48,135 nucleotides of DNA from Pseudomonadota bacterium (GTDB lineage Bacteria; Pseudomonadota; Gammaproteobacteria; Xanthomonadales; SZUA-36). A program made the position numbers and the translations under genes. Positions 33,736 through 42,794 of this stretch are shown piece after piece; the stretch's first letter is position 1, and each line of letters begins with the position of its first letter. The stretch spans positions 1-48,135 of the forward strand of contig JADFVZ010000026.1 in NCBI GenBank assembly GCA_015222805.1. The letters run 5' to 3'. The notes beneath the pieces were generated by a model. That model made no database searches. It was given only the letters and a program-made list of their open reading frames with translations, and had not been told where the DNA came from.

Positions 33736-35251
33736 TTTCCGTTGCTTCCCTGATCAATACTTTTTTGTCGATTTTTCCTATAGCCGTCAAGGGTAGAGCA
33801 TCAAGCACAATAATTTCACGTGGCAATTTATATTTTGCCAGGCGCGCTGCAAGAAATACCTGCAAATCTACCTCGTCATAACTCTGGCCTGTTACCACAA
33901 AAGCCTTGCCAACTTCTCCCCAGCGGTCATCGGGGACGCCAACAACAGCGGCTTCAAGCACTTGTTGATGGGATGCCAACACAGATTCAATTTCTGCCGG
34001 ATAAACATTTTCACCACCAGAAATAAACATTTCTTTACAACGGCCAAGAATGGTGTAACAACCATCGGTATCACAACTTGCAATATCACCGGTATACAAC
34101 CACCCATCGCGGATTGTTTCTTTAGTAGCCTGTGGGTTTTGCCAATAACCGGCCATGATATGTGGCCCATGGATCAATAATTCACCTTCCTCGTTGGCGG
34201 CACACTGACTTCCATCGGTTCGAATTAATTTCATGTCGATATGAAACAGCGGATATCCCACCGAGCCAATTTTTTCCTGTACCAGTTCCACTGGCAACCA
34301 GAAATTATTACCGGTGGCTTCGGTTAAACCATAACCAAGTTTAAAATCAACACCTCGATCCCAGAACTTTTGCATCACAGGACGCGGGCAAGGTGCCCCA
34401 CCACTAATGACCAGTTCCAGTTGGGTGAAATCCGCTGAGGCCCATCTCAGGTGTTCCTGTAGCAACTGAAACATAGTTGGTACCGCAATATAATGGGTGA
34501 TACCCGATTTTTCTACCAGATCGAAAGTTTCATCCGCATCGAAACCAGAACACAAGATGATACTTCCACCAACGTGCACCAGTTGAACCATAAAAATATG
34601 CGGGCCGCCAATATGGAAAAATGGCATCTGTATAGCTGCTTTATGGCTCGAGTTGATACCCCAGGATACAATGGTATTTATACTGTTCCAGGTTACATTA
34701 CCGTGGGTGATAACAGCCCCTTTAGGTAATCCGGTGGTACCACCCGTGTAATAAATGCCCCAGGGGTGATCTGACGGCAGGTCCGGTAGGTCAACCAATT
34801 TGGTATCCAGTTTCAACCTTGTAGAAAAATCAACTTCACCCGGACCGGGTTTATGCATTGCAACAATGTACTCTACTGCTGTTAAATCGGGTTTCAGTTC
34901 CTCAACCTGTTTTTGCCAATCTTCGCTGTAAATTAAAACTTTTGGTGTCCCGCTGGCTATGATACCCCCCATCTCATGCACACTTAGTCGCCAGTTGAGG
35001 TTTTGCAAGATTGCGCCAATTTTTGCTGCAGCCCAATACAGGTCAAGATACTCAGGTCGGTTGGAAGAATAGACTGCAACGCGATCACCCATAGCAACAC
35101 CCAGGCTGCGCAGGAAATTTGCCGTCTGATTTACCCGCGCATTCCATTCGAAATAGGTCGTTTCCAGTCCCGTGTCATACTCTATCAGGGCGATGGAATT
35201 CGGGCTTAACTGCGCACGACGCGCGAGCCAGTCTACTACTCTCTGATTCAC
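33725..35251 (-). CDS. AMP-forming acyl-CoA ligase
   Basis: This 508-residue adenylate-forming enzyme activates a carboxylic acid as its CoA thioester. Core motifs are intact: YYTGGTTGLPKGA (phosphate loop), GYGLTEATGNN (A5), GWLYTGDIASCDTDG (A7), GRCKEMFISGGENVYPAEIE (A8) and the catalytic C-terminal Lys in LTAIGKIDKK. It is closest in style to medium/long-chain or aryl acyl-CoA ligases; the substrate cannot be read from sequence. Start: GTG 35251, overlapping the stop of the KASIII-like gene (GTGA). The overlap on both sides fixes it as the middle of a coupled operon. Confidence 0.9.
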   Translation of the reverse strand: MNQRVVDWLARRAQLSPNSIALIEYDTGLETTYFEWNARVNQTANFLRSLGVAMGDRVAVYSSNRPEYLDLYWAAAKIGAILQNLNWRLSVHEMGGIIASGTPKVLIYSEDWQKQVEELKPDLTAVEYIVAMHKPGPGEVDFSTRLKLDTKLVDLPDLPSDHPWGIYYTGGTTGLPKGAVITHGNVTWNSINTIVSWGINSSHKAAIQMPFFHIGGPHIFMVQLVHVGGSIILCSGFDADETFDLVEKSGITHYIAVPTMFQLLQEHLRWASADFTQLELVISGGAPCPRPVMQKFWDRGVDFKLGYGLTEATGNNFWLPVELVQEKIGSVGYPLFHIDMKLIRTDGSQCAANEEGELLIHGPHIMAGYWQNPQATKETIRDGWLYTGDIASCDTDGCYTILGRCKEMFISGGENVYPAEIESVLASHQQVLEAAVVGVPDDRWGEVGKAFVVTGQSYDEVDLQVFLAARLAKYKLPREIIVLDALPLTAIGKIDKKVLIREATESDD

Positions 35252-36285
35252 TTACACGGTCCCCAACGAACAATTGCAGCGGCCCAGGTATAACCAATTC
35301 CAGCAGCGAGGATTGCCATGGTAGTTCCAGGGCGTAAACGCCCCTGCTCTATACCTGCTTCGATATTGATAATGGCATCCTGTTCACCAATATGGCCGAC
35401 AGTTGAAAGGTAGATACTTTGTTCTTCTGTCAGACCCAGGTGATTAAGTATCTCACGGTGGGCTGAAGGCTTGACCAGGGCCATATTTAAAAAATCAATA
35501 TCCGCCCGTGTGTAGATAGAACCATCATCCTTTAAGCCTGAAAGTTCTAATGATTTATCCACACATTCCAGCCATTTATCAATTGATACTTCACCCAGGC
35601 GTGTTTTCATCTTTTCCGGTTCAACCAGCCTGAACTTATAACCCCCGTTTGCGACCTCTTTATCCGTTGGGTGTTGCTGGGATCCGCTGGCGGGTACAAT
35701 CACATGCCGACTCATATAACCGTCGGCAATAATATGGCTTCCTAGCACCTGGTTTTCCGGCCAATCCCGTTTAACGATGATGGCCCCGGCCCCCGTGCCA
35801 ATATTAAACATAAACGAAGTATCGAGGTCCGCCAGATCAATAAACTCAGATGTTGCATAACCTCCACCAATAAGGATGGTGTTAATGGATGGATCATCCG
35901 CCATTAAACTACGCGCCATTTTCAGTGCTGCTACCGTGGTTGCACAGCGGGCATGAATATCTATACCCCAGGCTCTCTTTGCGCCGACCTCATAAGCAAG
36001 ATCAATTGCGGTTGTCCAAAGCAAATATTCTCGCCATTCTTCGGTTGTACCGAGTACTACATCAATTTCAAGGGGATCAATATTGGCCTTTTTAATTGCC
36101 TTTTTGGCAGCAAGTACTGCCATTTCATTGGGTTGTACCTTTGGATCGTAGACGTATTTGCGTTTAATCCCCAGTTTCTCAATAACAGCCCATTCTGGAA
36201 TCCCGCTCTGGGCGGATATTTCTGCAGATGTTATAAAGGTTTCCGGAAAGTAAGTTCCGGTTGAAACGATACCCATGCTTGTCAT
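35248..36285 (-). CDS. Divergent KASIII/thiolase-superfamily protein
   Basis: This 345-residue thiolase-fold protein is of FabH type. Cys114 (IDIHARCATT) sits where FabH has its catalytic Cys. The strand that holds the FabH catalytic His reads DFLNMALVKPSAHRE, so the next His (276) comes seven residues later. The FabH Asn (GNTS) is replaced by His298 in VGHIGEQD. The C-terminus AAGIGYTWAAAIVRWG is intact. It thus belongs to a KASIII-like branch with a Cys/His/His set, and may do Claisen condensation, thiolysis or acyl transfer; its place in a catabolic-looking operon favours a CoA substrate. Start: ATG 36285 (or 36276), 4 bases after the tetR stop. Confidence 0.82.
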   Translation of the reverse strand: MTSMGIVSTGTYFPETFITSAEISAQSGIPEWAVIEKLGIKRKYVYDPKVQPNEMAVLAAKKAIKKANIDPLEIDVVLGTTEEWREYLLWTTAIDLAYEVGAKRAWGIDIHARCATTVAALKMARSLMADDPSINTILIGGGYATSEFIDLADLDTSFMFNIGTGAGAIIVKRDWPENQVLGSHIIADGYMSRHVIVPASGSQQHPTDKEVANGGYKFRLVEPEKMKTRLGEVSIDKWLECVDKSLELSGLKDDGSIYTRADIDFLNMALVKPSAHREILNHLGLTEEQSIYLSTVGHIGEQDAIINIEAGIEQGRLRPGTTMAILAAGIGYTWAAAIVRWGPCK

Positions 36286-36289
36286 TTTG

Positions 36290-36913
36290 CTAACTTCTGT
36301 CCTTTTGAGGACGAATACCATAAGCTACAAGGTCAGCTATCTGATTCGTTATTTCAGCAACTGAAGCATCCTCGTTCCATTCGGCATAGCGCATTCCAAC
36401 TGTTACAGCCATGCCCATTATTGCCCAGGACCAGGCTTCATAATCTCCCTCACGGATTTCACCTTTCTCACCAGCTTTTTTTAAGTTTTCCTGATAGGCT
36501 TTGGCAAAACTACTGTAGTGCTCGCGGAAGGCATCATTGGCAACAAACTCGGCTTCTGAAATTATTCGGTATATACCTTTGTGCAAGCGTACAAACTCTA
36601 TATAGGCTTCCAGGCCCTTACGTTCAGCGCTTAATCTATTCGGGGCATCCGCGACACGCTCTGCAATCCAGCGCCGGGTACGCTCACTCATAAACATTAC
36701 CAGCGCCTTGAATATCTCTTCTTTACTTTCAAAATAAGTATAAAAACTACCCAGCGCTGTACCTGATCGCAGGGCAATTCCACTGATGCTCCCCTCATGG
36801 AAACCCTTCTCTCCAAACTCTAATTCTGCCGCATGCAGGAGTTTTTCACGGGTTCGCCTGCCTCGCGCAGTTTTGGGTAATGAAGAAATTAATTTAGTTG
36901 AAACTTGATTCAT
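36290..36913 (-). CDS. TetR family transcriptional regulator
   Basis: This 207-residue regulator has an N-terminal TetR helix-turn-helix (GRRTREKLLHAAELEFGEKGFHEGSISGIALRSG and GSFYTYFESKEEIFKAL, about residues 17-70) and an all-helical ligand domain. It is the first gene of the minus-strand catabolic operon and is divergent from the TonB-dependent receptor gene. The 131-base gap between them contains inverted repeats that could be its operator. TetR proteins next to acyl-CoA genes usually sense an acyl-CoA or the imported substrate; that is inference here. Start: ATG 36913, the only good candidate, with a weak ribosome binding site. Confidence 0.92.
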   Translation of the reverse strand: MNQVSTKLISSLPKTARGRRTREKLLHAAELEFGEKGFHEGSISGIALRSGTALGSFYTYFESKEEIFKALVMFMSERTRRWIAERVADAPNRLSAERKGLEAYIEFVRLHKGIYRIISEAEFVANDAFREHYSSFAKAYQENLKKAGEKGEIREGDYEAWSWAIMGMAVTVGMRYAEWNEDASVAEITNQIADLVAYGIRPQKDRS

Positions 36914-37044
36914 GTTTCATAATGTTGCATACTTTTTGAGGATTGGCAAGTTTAACGCAATAAATAGTATGCATAAACAGCTATTCAATTTAACCGAATT
37001 AGTTAAGCTTAATTAGAATTAAATAAACCTGGAGAGAGAACCTG
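36914..37044. promoter_or_regulatory. Divergent promoter/operator region between tetR and the TonB-dependent receptor gene
   Basis: This AT-rich gap holds an inverted repeat TGCATACT (36926-36933)/AGTATGCA (36966-36973) and a 10-bp palindrome TTAAGCTTAA (37003-37012). The receptor gene has GGAGAGAG at about 37031-37038 before its ATG at 37045. Either repeat could be the TetR operator; the exact promoters could not be fixed. Confidence 0.4.
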
Positions 37045-39381
37045 ATGACTAGAGAACTGGAAAACCAACTGACAGGTAAACGGCGCCTACGCCTTGCTAT
37101 AAATACCGCCCTTTTTGCCTGTATTGCTGCACCGGCTCTGATTTTTGCCCAGGATGCAGGTTCTCAGGAGAACCCGAAAAGTGAAAGTAATAACACTCTT
37201 GAGGAAGTCATTGTTACAGCTAATCGGCGAGAACAAAGCCTGATGGAAGTTCCCATAGCAGTAACGGCTATTTCCGGAGAAGACTTAAGCAACTTTGGTG
37301 TACTAGACATCACCGCAATTGCACAGATGTCACCGAACACAACATTAAAAGTATCCCGCGGCACCAACACTACACTAACAGCATTTATCCGAGGCGTGGG
37401 TCAACAGGATCCAGTCGCTGGCTTTGAATCCGGTGTTGGACTGTACCTGGATGATGTTTATCTTAATCGCCCGCAAGCAGCAGTAATGGACATCTACGAT
37501 GTAGAACGTATTGAGGTCCTGCGCGGACCTCAGGGTACATTATACGGCCGCAATACTATTGGTGGCGCAATCAAATATGTTACCAAGCGTTTGAATCCCG
37601 ACGGTTCCGAATTCGATGCCAAGCTTAGTTATGGCACAGATAATATGTTGGATGTTGTCTTGACCGGGTCAGCGGCATTCACCGATTCATTCAGGGTTGG
37701 TGCTTCAGTTGCCAGCTTCAACCGTGATGGCTTTGGTGACAATCTGTATCAAAAAGGGGTTGAAAACTACAATAAAGATGTTCTTGGTGCCCGTATCAGC
37801 GCTGAATGGGAACCCAATGATGACTGGTTTATCAGACTGGCGGCAGATTATGTAGAAGATGATTCTGACCCACGCCAGGGACACCGCCTGTATCCCGCAG
37901 CATTCTCCGGTAACCCGGTGTTGAAAAATGTGTATAACACAGAAGCTGGTCTCAGCAACCCTAAACAGACAGTTGAAGCAGAGGGCGTTTCCCTGCTTAC
38001 AGAATGGCAGCTTAATGACCTAATTACCCTGAAAAATGTACTTGCTGATCGTAGTGATGAAACATGGTCACCGATTGATTTTGACAGTCTGCCCGCAGCT
38101 GACCTCGATGTTCCTGTCAACTACACCAATGACCAGTTCTCGGAAGAGTTCAATGTTCTGTTTTCAGCTGATCGTTGGGACGGTATTCTTGGATTCTACT
38201 ACCTGGATGCAAATGCATTTAATGCCTTCGATGTTATCCTCGGGCAACTGGGTGATATTATTGGCCTGCCAGGCCTGAATGCGTTTACCGAAGGTGATGT
38301 GGATACCGAAACCTGGTCAGTATTTGGTGATTTTAGTTTTTATCTAACAAACCAATGGAGTGTGACGGTCGGTGGACGTTATACCGAAGACAAACGCACA
38401 GCCAGAGTATTACGACAAACCATGCTTGGCGGTACATCTGGGCACTTTGGTGGCTCAGCCTTCCCGATTGTTACAACATCAGATTTCCAGGGTTCAAAAA
38501 CATACTCCAAGTTCACCCCGAAAGTTTCTGTTGACTGGACACCAAATGACGACACACTACTATATGCCAGCTACAGCGAAGGCTTTAAAGGTGGCGGTTT
38601 CGACCCCCGTGGCCAGACTAGTCTGGCACCGGACCTGGATGGTGACGGTGTTGTCAGTGATGATGAAATATTTGAATTTATGAAGTTTGATCCGGAAACT
38701 GTTGATACTATCGAGTTGGGCTGGAAAGCCAGTTTCTTTAACGGGCGTATGGATTCCAAACTGGCAGTGTTCTTTTCTAATTATACCGATGTGCAAATAC
38801 CCGGCTCTGTGGGTGTTGATACTGATGGCGACGGTATCGAGGATACATTCACCGGTGTTACCACGAATGCAGCCGATGCTGATATGAATGGTTTCGAGTG
38901 GGAAGGCACGGCCATCCTCACCGAATCTCAAAACTTTGATATGCGACTGGGCTGGGCTGTTGGTTATATTGATGCCACCTTTAATGAATACATTGATAAG
39001 GCCGGCAATGATGTTGCTAAAGACAGGGTTTTCCAGAACACCCCAGAATGGACTTTCAGCACCAACCTTGCCATTGATGTCCCGCTGGCATCTAGCACGA
39101 TTTCAATCATCCCTGCAGTTTCCTATCGAAGCAAAACCAGTATCTTTGAAGTACCCACCGCCGACCTTGATCAGGGTTCCTATACCCTTTGGGACCTGAG
39201 CGTAGTATGGTCACAGAATAATGGTCACTGGAGTGCCGGTTTATATGGTAAAAACCTGACTGACGAAAGATACAAAGTGGCAGGGTATTACTTCCCAGCA
39301 CTGGGTCTGGAGAACAACGTAACCGCGTTTTACGGCAATCCAAGGCAAATCTGGGGAACTGTGAACTACAGCTGGTTCTAA
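37045..39381 (+). CDS. TonB-dependent outer-membrane receptor
   Basis: This 778-residue receptor imports a large or scarce substrate across the outer membrane using TonB energy. It has a signal peptide (about residues 1-35, cleavage near IFA-QDAG), a TonB-box region LEEVIVTANRREQSLMEVP, and a plug domain through IRGVGQQDP, DVYLNRPQAAVMDIYDVERIEVLRGPQGTLYGRNTIGGAI. A 22-strand barrel ends in the aromatic C-terminus VNYSWF. It resembles receptors of marine gammaproteobacteria and sphingomonads found with catabolic genes, not typical siderophore receptors; there is no Fe-uptake gene nearby. Start: ATG 37045 with GGAGAG. It is divergent from tetR, has its own terminator, and is followed by the MFS gene. 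Confidence 0.93.
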   Translation: MTRELENQLTGKRRLRLAINTALFACIAAPALIFAQDAGSQENPKSESNNTLEEVIVTANRREQSLMEVPIAVTAISGEDLSNFGVLDITAIAQMSPNTTLKVSRGTNTTLTAFIRGVGQQDPVAGFESGVGLYLDDVYLNRPQAAVMDIYDVERIEVLRGPQGTLYGRNTIGGAIKYVTKRLNPDGSEFDAKLSYGTDNMLDVVLTGSAAFTDSFRVGASVASFNRDGFGDNLYQKGVENYNKDVLGARISAEWEPNDDWFIRLAADYVEDDSDPRQGHRLYPAAFSGNPVLKNVYNTEAGLSNPKQTVEAEGVSLLTEWQLNDLITLKNVLADRSDETWSPIDFDSLPAADLDVPVNYTNDQFSEEFNVLFSADRWDGILGFYYLDANAFNAFDVILGQLGDIIGLPGLNAFTEGDVDTETWSVFGDFSFYLTNQWSVTVGGRYTEDKRTARVLRQTMLGGTSGHFGGSAFPIVTTSDFQGSKTYSKFTPKVSVDWTPNDDTLLYASYSEGFKGGGFDPRGQTSLAPDLDGDGVVSDDEIFEFMKFDPETVDTIELGWKASFFNGRMDSKLAVFFSNYTDVQIPGSVGVDTDGDGIEDTFTGVTTNAADADMNGFEWEGTAILTESQNFDMRLGWAVGYIDATFNEYIDKAGNDVAKDRVFQNTPEWTFSTNLAIDVPLASSTISIIPAVSYRSKTSIFEVPTADLDQGSYTLWDLSVVWSQNNGHWSAGLYGKNLTDERYKVAGYYFPALGLENNVTAFYGNPRQIWGTVNYSWF

Positions 39382-39402
39382 GTTCTTAACAAAGATAAGC
39401 TG

Positions 39403-39431
39403 AAAACGGCGCAACCAGTTTGCGCCGTTTT
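39403..39431 (+). terminator. Perfect 12-bp terminator hairpin after the TonB receptor gene
   Basis: AAAACGGCGCAA (39403-39414) pairs perfectly with TTGCGCCGTTTT (39420-39431) around the loop CCAGT, 21 bases after the stop, with the arm ending TTTT. It is A/T-flanked on both sides, so it can stop transcription in either direction. The MFS gene downstream must have its own promoter or rely on read-through. Confidence 0.9.
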
Positions 39432-39471
39432 ATTTCCTGATGAGTAATTTAACAAAACGGATTGTGATTGA

Positions 39472-40749
39472 ATGAACAAAAGTAGTCCTGATACAAATAG
39501 TGATTTAAGCGGTAATCGTGCCTATATACTGTTCATTCTGGTGGTGGTTTACACCTTCAATTTCATCGATCGTCAAATCATCGGCATTCTTGCCGTCCCC
39601 ATTAAAGCAGACCTTGGCTTAACTGATAGCCAGTTGGGTCTAATGGGCGGCCTTGCATTTGCCCTGTTCTATACCGGACTCGGTATCCCGATTGCAATGC
39701 TGGCCGACCGTTACAGTCGCACCTGGATCATGACAGTTGCATTAACTGTATGGAGCTTGATGACCGCTGCCAGCGGACTGGCTACAAATTTCTGGCAACT
39801 ATTTGCCGCCCGTATGGGTGTCGGTATAGGTGAAGCTGGCGGTGTCGCCCCGGCCTATTCCCTGATTATGGATTTTTTCCCACCCGAACAACGCGCACGC
39901 GCTATTAGTATCTATTCTTTCGGCATTCCAATAGGTAGCGCTTTGGGTATAGTATTTGGCGGCATCATAGCCACCATGATAGATTGGCGCATTGCATTCT
40001 TTATGGTCGGACTGGCAGGCATTGTGCTTGCACCGATATTCCGTATGACTATAAAAGAGCCAATACGCGGTCAGTTCGACAGCAAACAGAAGGATGCAAA
40101 AGCGCCAGGGTTTAAAAGCATTATTAAAATCCTCACCAAAAAACCTAGCTTCTGGCTAATTTCCATCGGTGCAGCCTGCTCATCCATGATGGGATACGGC
40201 CTGTTTTTCTGGTTCCCTTCATTTTTTGTCAGAAGTTATAACCTGAGTTTAATTGATGCTTCACTCTTCTATGGGGCAATACTCCTGATTGGTGGACTTG
40301 CTGGCATCTGGGCAGGTGGTTGGCTAGGTGATCGCTTTGGCCAGAAAAACCGTACTCAATTTGTAAAAATCCCGGCTTTTGCGTTCCTCGCTACCATTCC
40401 ATTTTATATACTGGGAATACTCTCTCCAAACCTGACGATCAGTTTCTTCCTCCTGCTGGTACCCACAGCGCTTGGTCTGGTTTGGCTGGGACCCGTTATA
40501 TCAACCATCCAACACCTAGTTAGACCAGATATGCGTGCCACTGCCTCAGCCATATTCCTGTTCATCAATAATCTTATTGGCATAGGCATAGGCACTTATG
40601 CCATTGGCAAACTTTCAGATGTTCTCCAGCTCCAGTTTGGTGATGAATCCCTGCGCTACTCGATCCTTGCAGGCACCGGGTTTTATGTGCTAGCAGCAAG
40701 CTTTTTCCTGCTAGCATCTCGTTGGCTTGAAAAAGATTGGGAAGAGTAG
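39472..40749 (+). CDS. MFS transporter, spinster-like
   Basis: This 425-residue, 12-helix major facilitator has a spinster-type N-terminus (NFIDRQIIGILAVPIKADLGLTDSQLGLMGGLAFALFY). The MFS loop motif AMLADRYSRTW lies between helices 2 and 3, GVGIGEAGGVAPAYSLI near helix 4, and the repeated motif GGWLGDRFGQKN in the second half. Carriers of this branch in such loci usually move the substrate, or its breakdown products, across the inner membrane. Start: ATG 39472. It lies 90 bases after the receptor stop, beyond a strong terminator, and likely belongs to the same substrate system. Confidence 0.9.
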   Translation: MNKSSPDTNSDLSGNRAYILFILVVVYTFNFIDRQIIGILAVPIKADLGLTDSQLGLMGGLAFALFYTGLGIPIAMLADRYSRTWIMTVALTVWSLMTAASGLATNFWQLFAARMGVGIGEAGGVAPAYSLIMDFFPPEQRARAISIYSFGIPIGSALGIVFGGIIATMIDWRIAFFMVGLAGIVLAPIFRMTIKEPIRGQFDSKQKDAKAPGFKSIIKILTKKPSFWLISIGAACSSMMGYGLFFWFPSFFVRSYNLSLIDASLFYGAILLIGGLAGIWAGGWLGDRFGQKNRTQFVKIPAFAFLATIPFYILGILSPNLTISFFLLLVPTALGLVWLGPVISTIQHLVRPDMRATASAIFLFINNLIGIGIGTYAIGKLSDVLQLQFGDESLRYSILAGTGFYVLAASFFLLASRWLEKDWEE

Positions 40750-40858
40750 ACGAACTGTTTTCCTAAATACTAGCACTGGTATTAATCAGCTTCATAAAGC
40801 TAGGAGAAGCGCTTGATTTACAAGCGTCAGGCTTCCCCAATTACTGCCTGTATTATCG

Positions 40859-40864
40859 TATAAT
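40859..40864 (+). promoter_or_regulatory. Consensus -10 hexamer upstream of uup
   Basis: TATAAT sits 26 bases before the uup ATG at 40891, leaving a leader of about 20 bases. No good -35 hexamer lies 16-18 bases upstream. A small hairpin CGCTTG/CAAGCG (40810-40815 and 40821-40826) precedes it. Confidence 0.3.
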
Positions 40865-40890
40865 TACTCACCCAATTCTGGTTGATTATA

Positions 40891-42780
40891 ATGCCACTCA
40901 TCACTCTTAAAAATCTGAGCCTCAGTTTTGGCACACCACCGTTGCTCGATGCCGTAAACATGCAGATCACGCGCAATGAAAGGGTTTGCCTGCTGGGCCG
41001 TAACGGCGCCGGCAAATCCACCCTGCTGAAACTGATCAATAACGAAATCCAGGCAGATGATGGCAGTATCAGCATTCCCCCGGGGATAAAAGTTGCCAAG
41101 CTTGACCAGGAAGTCCCAGAAAACCTGGATGGCACGATTAATGAAGTGGTTGCCAATGGCCTGGATAAAGCCGGAAAACTGCTCACCCGTTACTACCACT
41201 TACTGCATGAAATCACCCTCGGCGGTGATGACAAATTACTTGATCAACTGGGTGAGTGCCAACACGAACTCGAAGCTGCCGGGGGTTGGGAAATATCATC
41301 CCGCCTTGAAGCAATCATTTCCAAACTGCAGCTGGATGGTGATACTGATTTCAATGCCCTCTCGGGCGGTTTAAAACGCCGGGTCCTGCTGGCGCGTGCA
41401 CTAGTCAACCAGCCCGACCTGCTGTTGCTGGACGAGCCAACTAACCACCTGGATATCGAGTCGATCATCTGGCTGGAAAAATTCCTGCTGGACTGGAAAG
41501 GCAGCTTATTGTTTATCAGCCATGACCGGGTATTTTTACAAAAACTCTCCACCCGGATTATCGAGATCGACCGTGGCCAGTTAACCGACTGGCCCGGTGA
41601 TTACCCCACCTATATAAGCCGCAAACAAAAAGCACTGGAAGACGAAGATAAAGAAAATGCGCTATTTGATAAAAAACTTGCCCAGGAAGAAGTCTGGATC
41701 CGCCAGGGCATCAAGGCCCGGCGGACCCGTAATGAAGGCCGGGTTCGTGCGCTTGAAGCACTGCGTCGGGAACGGGCAGACAGGCGCAATGTTTCCGGTA
41801 GTGCCAATGTCCAGATTCAGACCGCAGATAAATCCGGCAAGATCGTGCTGGAAGCTGAAAACATCAGCTATACCTATCCGGATAAGCCGGATGGTGAGCC
41901 GGTAATCCGCAACTTCACAACCACTATATTACGCGGTGACAAAGTCGGCATTATCGGCCCCAACGGCGCCGGTAAAACCACCCTGATACGTCTGCTACTA
42001 GGACAACTCGAACCGCAGTCGGGCAGAGTAAAAATCGGCACTAAGCTAGAAGTCGCCTACTTCGACCAGCACCGCTCGGTACTGGATGAAAACAAGAGTG
42101 TTCAGGATAATATCGCTGATGGTAGTGATATGGTGACCATCAACGGCAAAGACCGGCATGTGATTTCCTACCTGCGCGATTTCCTCTTTGATCCGGAGCG
42201 TGCACGCCAGCCGGTCAAAGCCCTGTCCGGTGGTGAACGCAACCGACTGCTGCTGGCACGTCTGTTCAGCCAACCATCCAATATGCTGGTACTGGATGAA
42301 CCCACCAATGACCTCGATTCAGACACCCTCGACCTGCTCGAAGAACGCCTGACGGAATACAAGGGAACCATATTGCTGATCTCGCATGATCGTGCCTTCC
42401 TCGATAATGTGGTTACCTCGACCATCGTGTTTGAAAGCCACGGCGAAGTGAATGAATATATTGGTGGTTATGACGACTGGTTGCGCCAGGCAAAATCTAC
42501 TGAACCAGATAAAAAAACCAAAAGCCAAAAGCACGGCAAGAGGTCGAATCAGGCTGACAACTCGATTAGTTATGTCGAGCGCCAGGAATTAGGCAAGCTA
42601 CCCGGCAAACTGGAAAAGTTGGAAAAACAGCAGAAACAGTTACTCGAACAAATGGGTACAGCTGATTTTTATAAGCAGGACCAGGGGAAAATCACCCAGG
42701 TTCAACAGCAACTGGCAAAACTGGAAACAGAACTGGAAACAGTCTTCGTACGCTGGGAAGAACTGGAAGAGAAAGCTTAA
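40891..42780 (+). CDS. uup: ABC-F ATPase Uup
   Basis: Uup is a ribosome-associated ABC-F ATPase that also limits precise transposon excision. It has 629 residues with two ATPase domains: Walker A GRNGAGKST and GPNGAGKTT, signatures LSGGLKRRVLLARAL and LSGGERNRLLLARLF, and Walker B LLLDEPTNHLDIE and LVLDEPTNDLDSD. The linker NALFDKKLAQEEVWIRQGIKARRTRNEGRVRALEALRRER is diagnostic for Uup, as is the C-terminal coiled coil ending FVRWEELEEKA (DNA-binding domain). Start: ATG 40891; the TTG at 40882 is less likely. The methyltransferase gene follows 14 bases later. Confidence 0.95.
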   Translation: MPLITLKNLSLSFGTPPLLDAVNMQITRNERVCLLGRNGAGKSTLLKLINNEIQADDGSISIPPGIKVAKLDQEVPENLDGTINEVVANGLDKAGKLLTRYYHLLHEITLGGDDKLLDQLGECQHELEAAGGWEISSRLEAIISKLQLDGDTDFNALSGGLKRRVLLARALVNQPDLLLLDEPTNHLDIESIIWLEKFLLDWKGSLLFISHDRVFLQKLSTRIIEIDRGQLTDWPGDYPTYISRKQKALEDEDKENALFDKKLAQEEVWIRQGIKARRTRNEGRVRALEALRRERADRRNVSGSANVQIQTADKSGKIVLEAENISYTYPDKPDGEPVIRNFTTTILRGDKVGIIGPNGAGKTTLIRLLLGQLEPQSGRVKIGTKLEVAYFDQHRSVLDENKSVQDNIADGSDMVTINGKDRHVISYLRDFLFDPERARQPVKALSGGERNRLLLARLFSQPSNMLVLDEPTNDLDSDTLDLLEERLTEYKGTILLISHDRAFLDNVVTSTIVFESHGEVNEYIGGYDDWLRQAKSTEPDKKTKSQKHGKRSNQADNSISYVERQELGKLPGKLEKLEKQQKQLLEQMGTADFYKQDQGKITQVQQQLAKLETELETVFVRWEELEEKA

Positions 42781-42794
42781 ATACAGGTATTTAA

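Noticed and set aside
30872-36285. Similarity in gene content to the OleABCD olefin/beta-lactone pathway (thiolase-fold protein, hydrolase, AMP ligase, reductase)
   Set aside because: The hydrolase has a Ser nucleophile (GNSLGG), unlike the Asp of OleB. The SDR is a short FabG type, unlike extended OleD. The ligase has all acyl-CoA ligase motifs, and the KASIII-like active site differs from OleA.
37045-39381. Siderophore receptor
   Set aside because: No iron-uptake gene is nearby, and the neighbours (TetR, CoA ligase, esterase, MFS) point to a carbon substrate; the substrate remains unproven.
40803-40838. Terminator between the MFS gene and uup
   Set aside because: A small hairpin (CGCTTG/CAAGCG) and an outer partial stem exist, but no T run follows.
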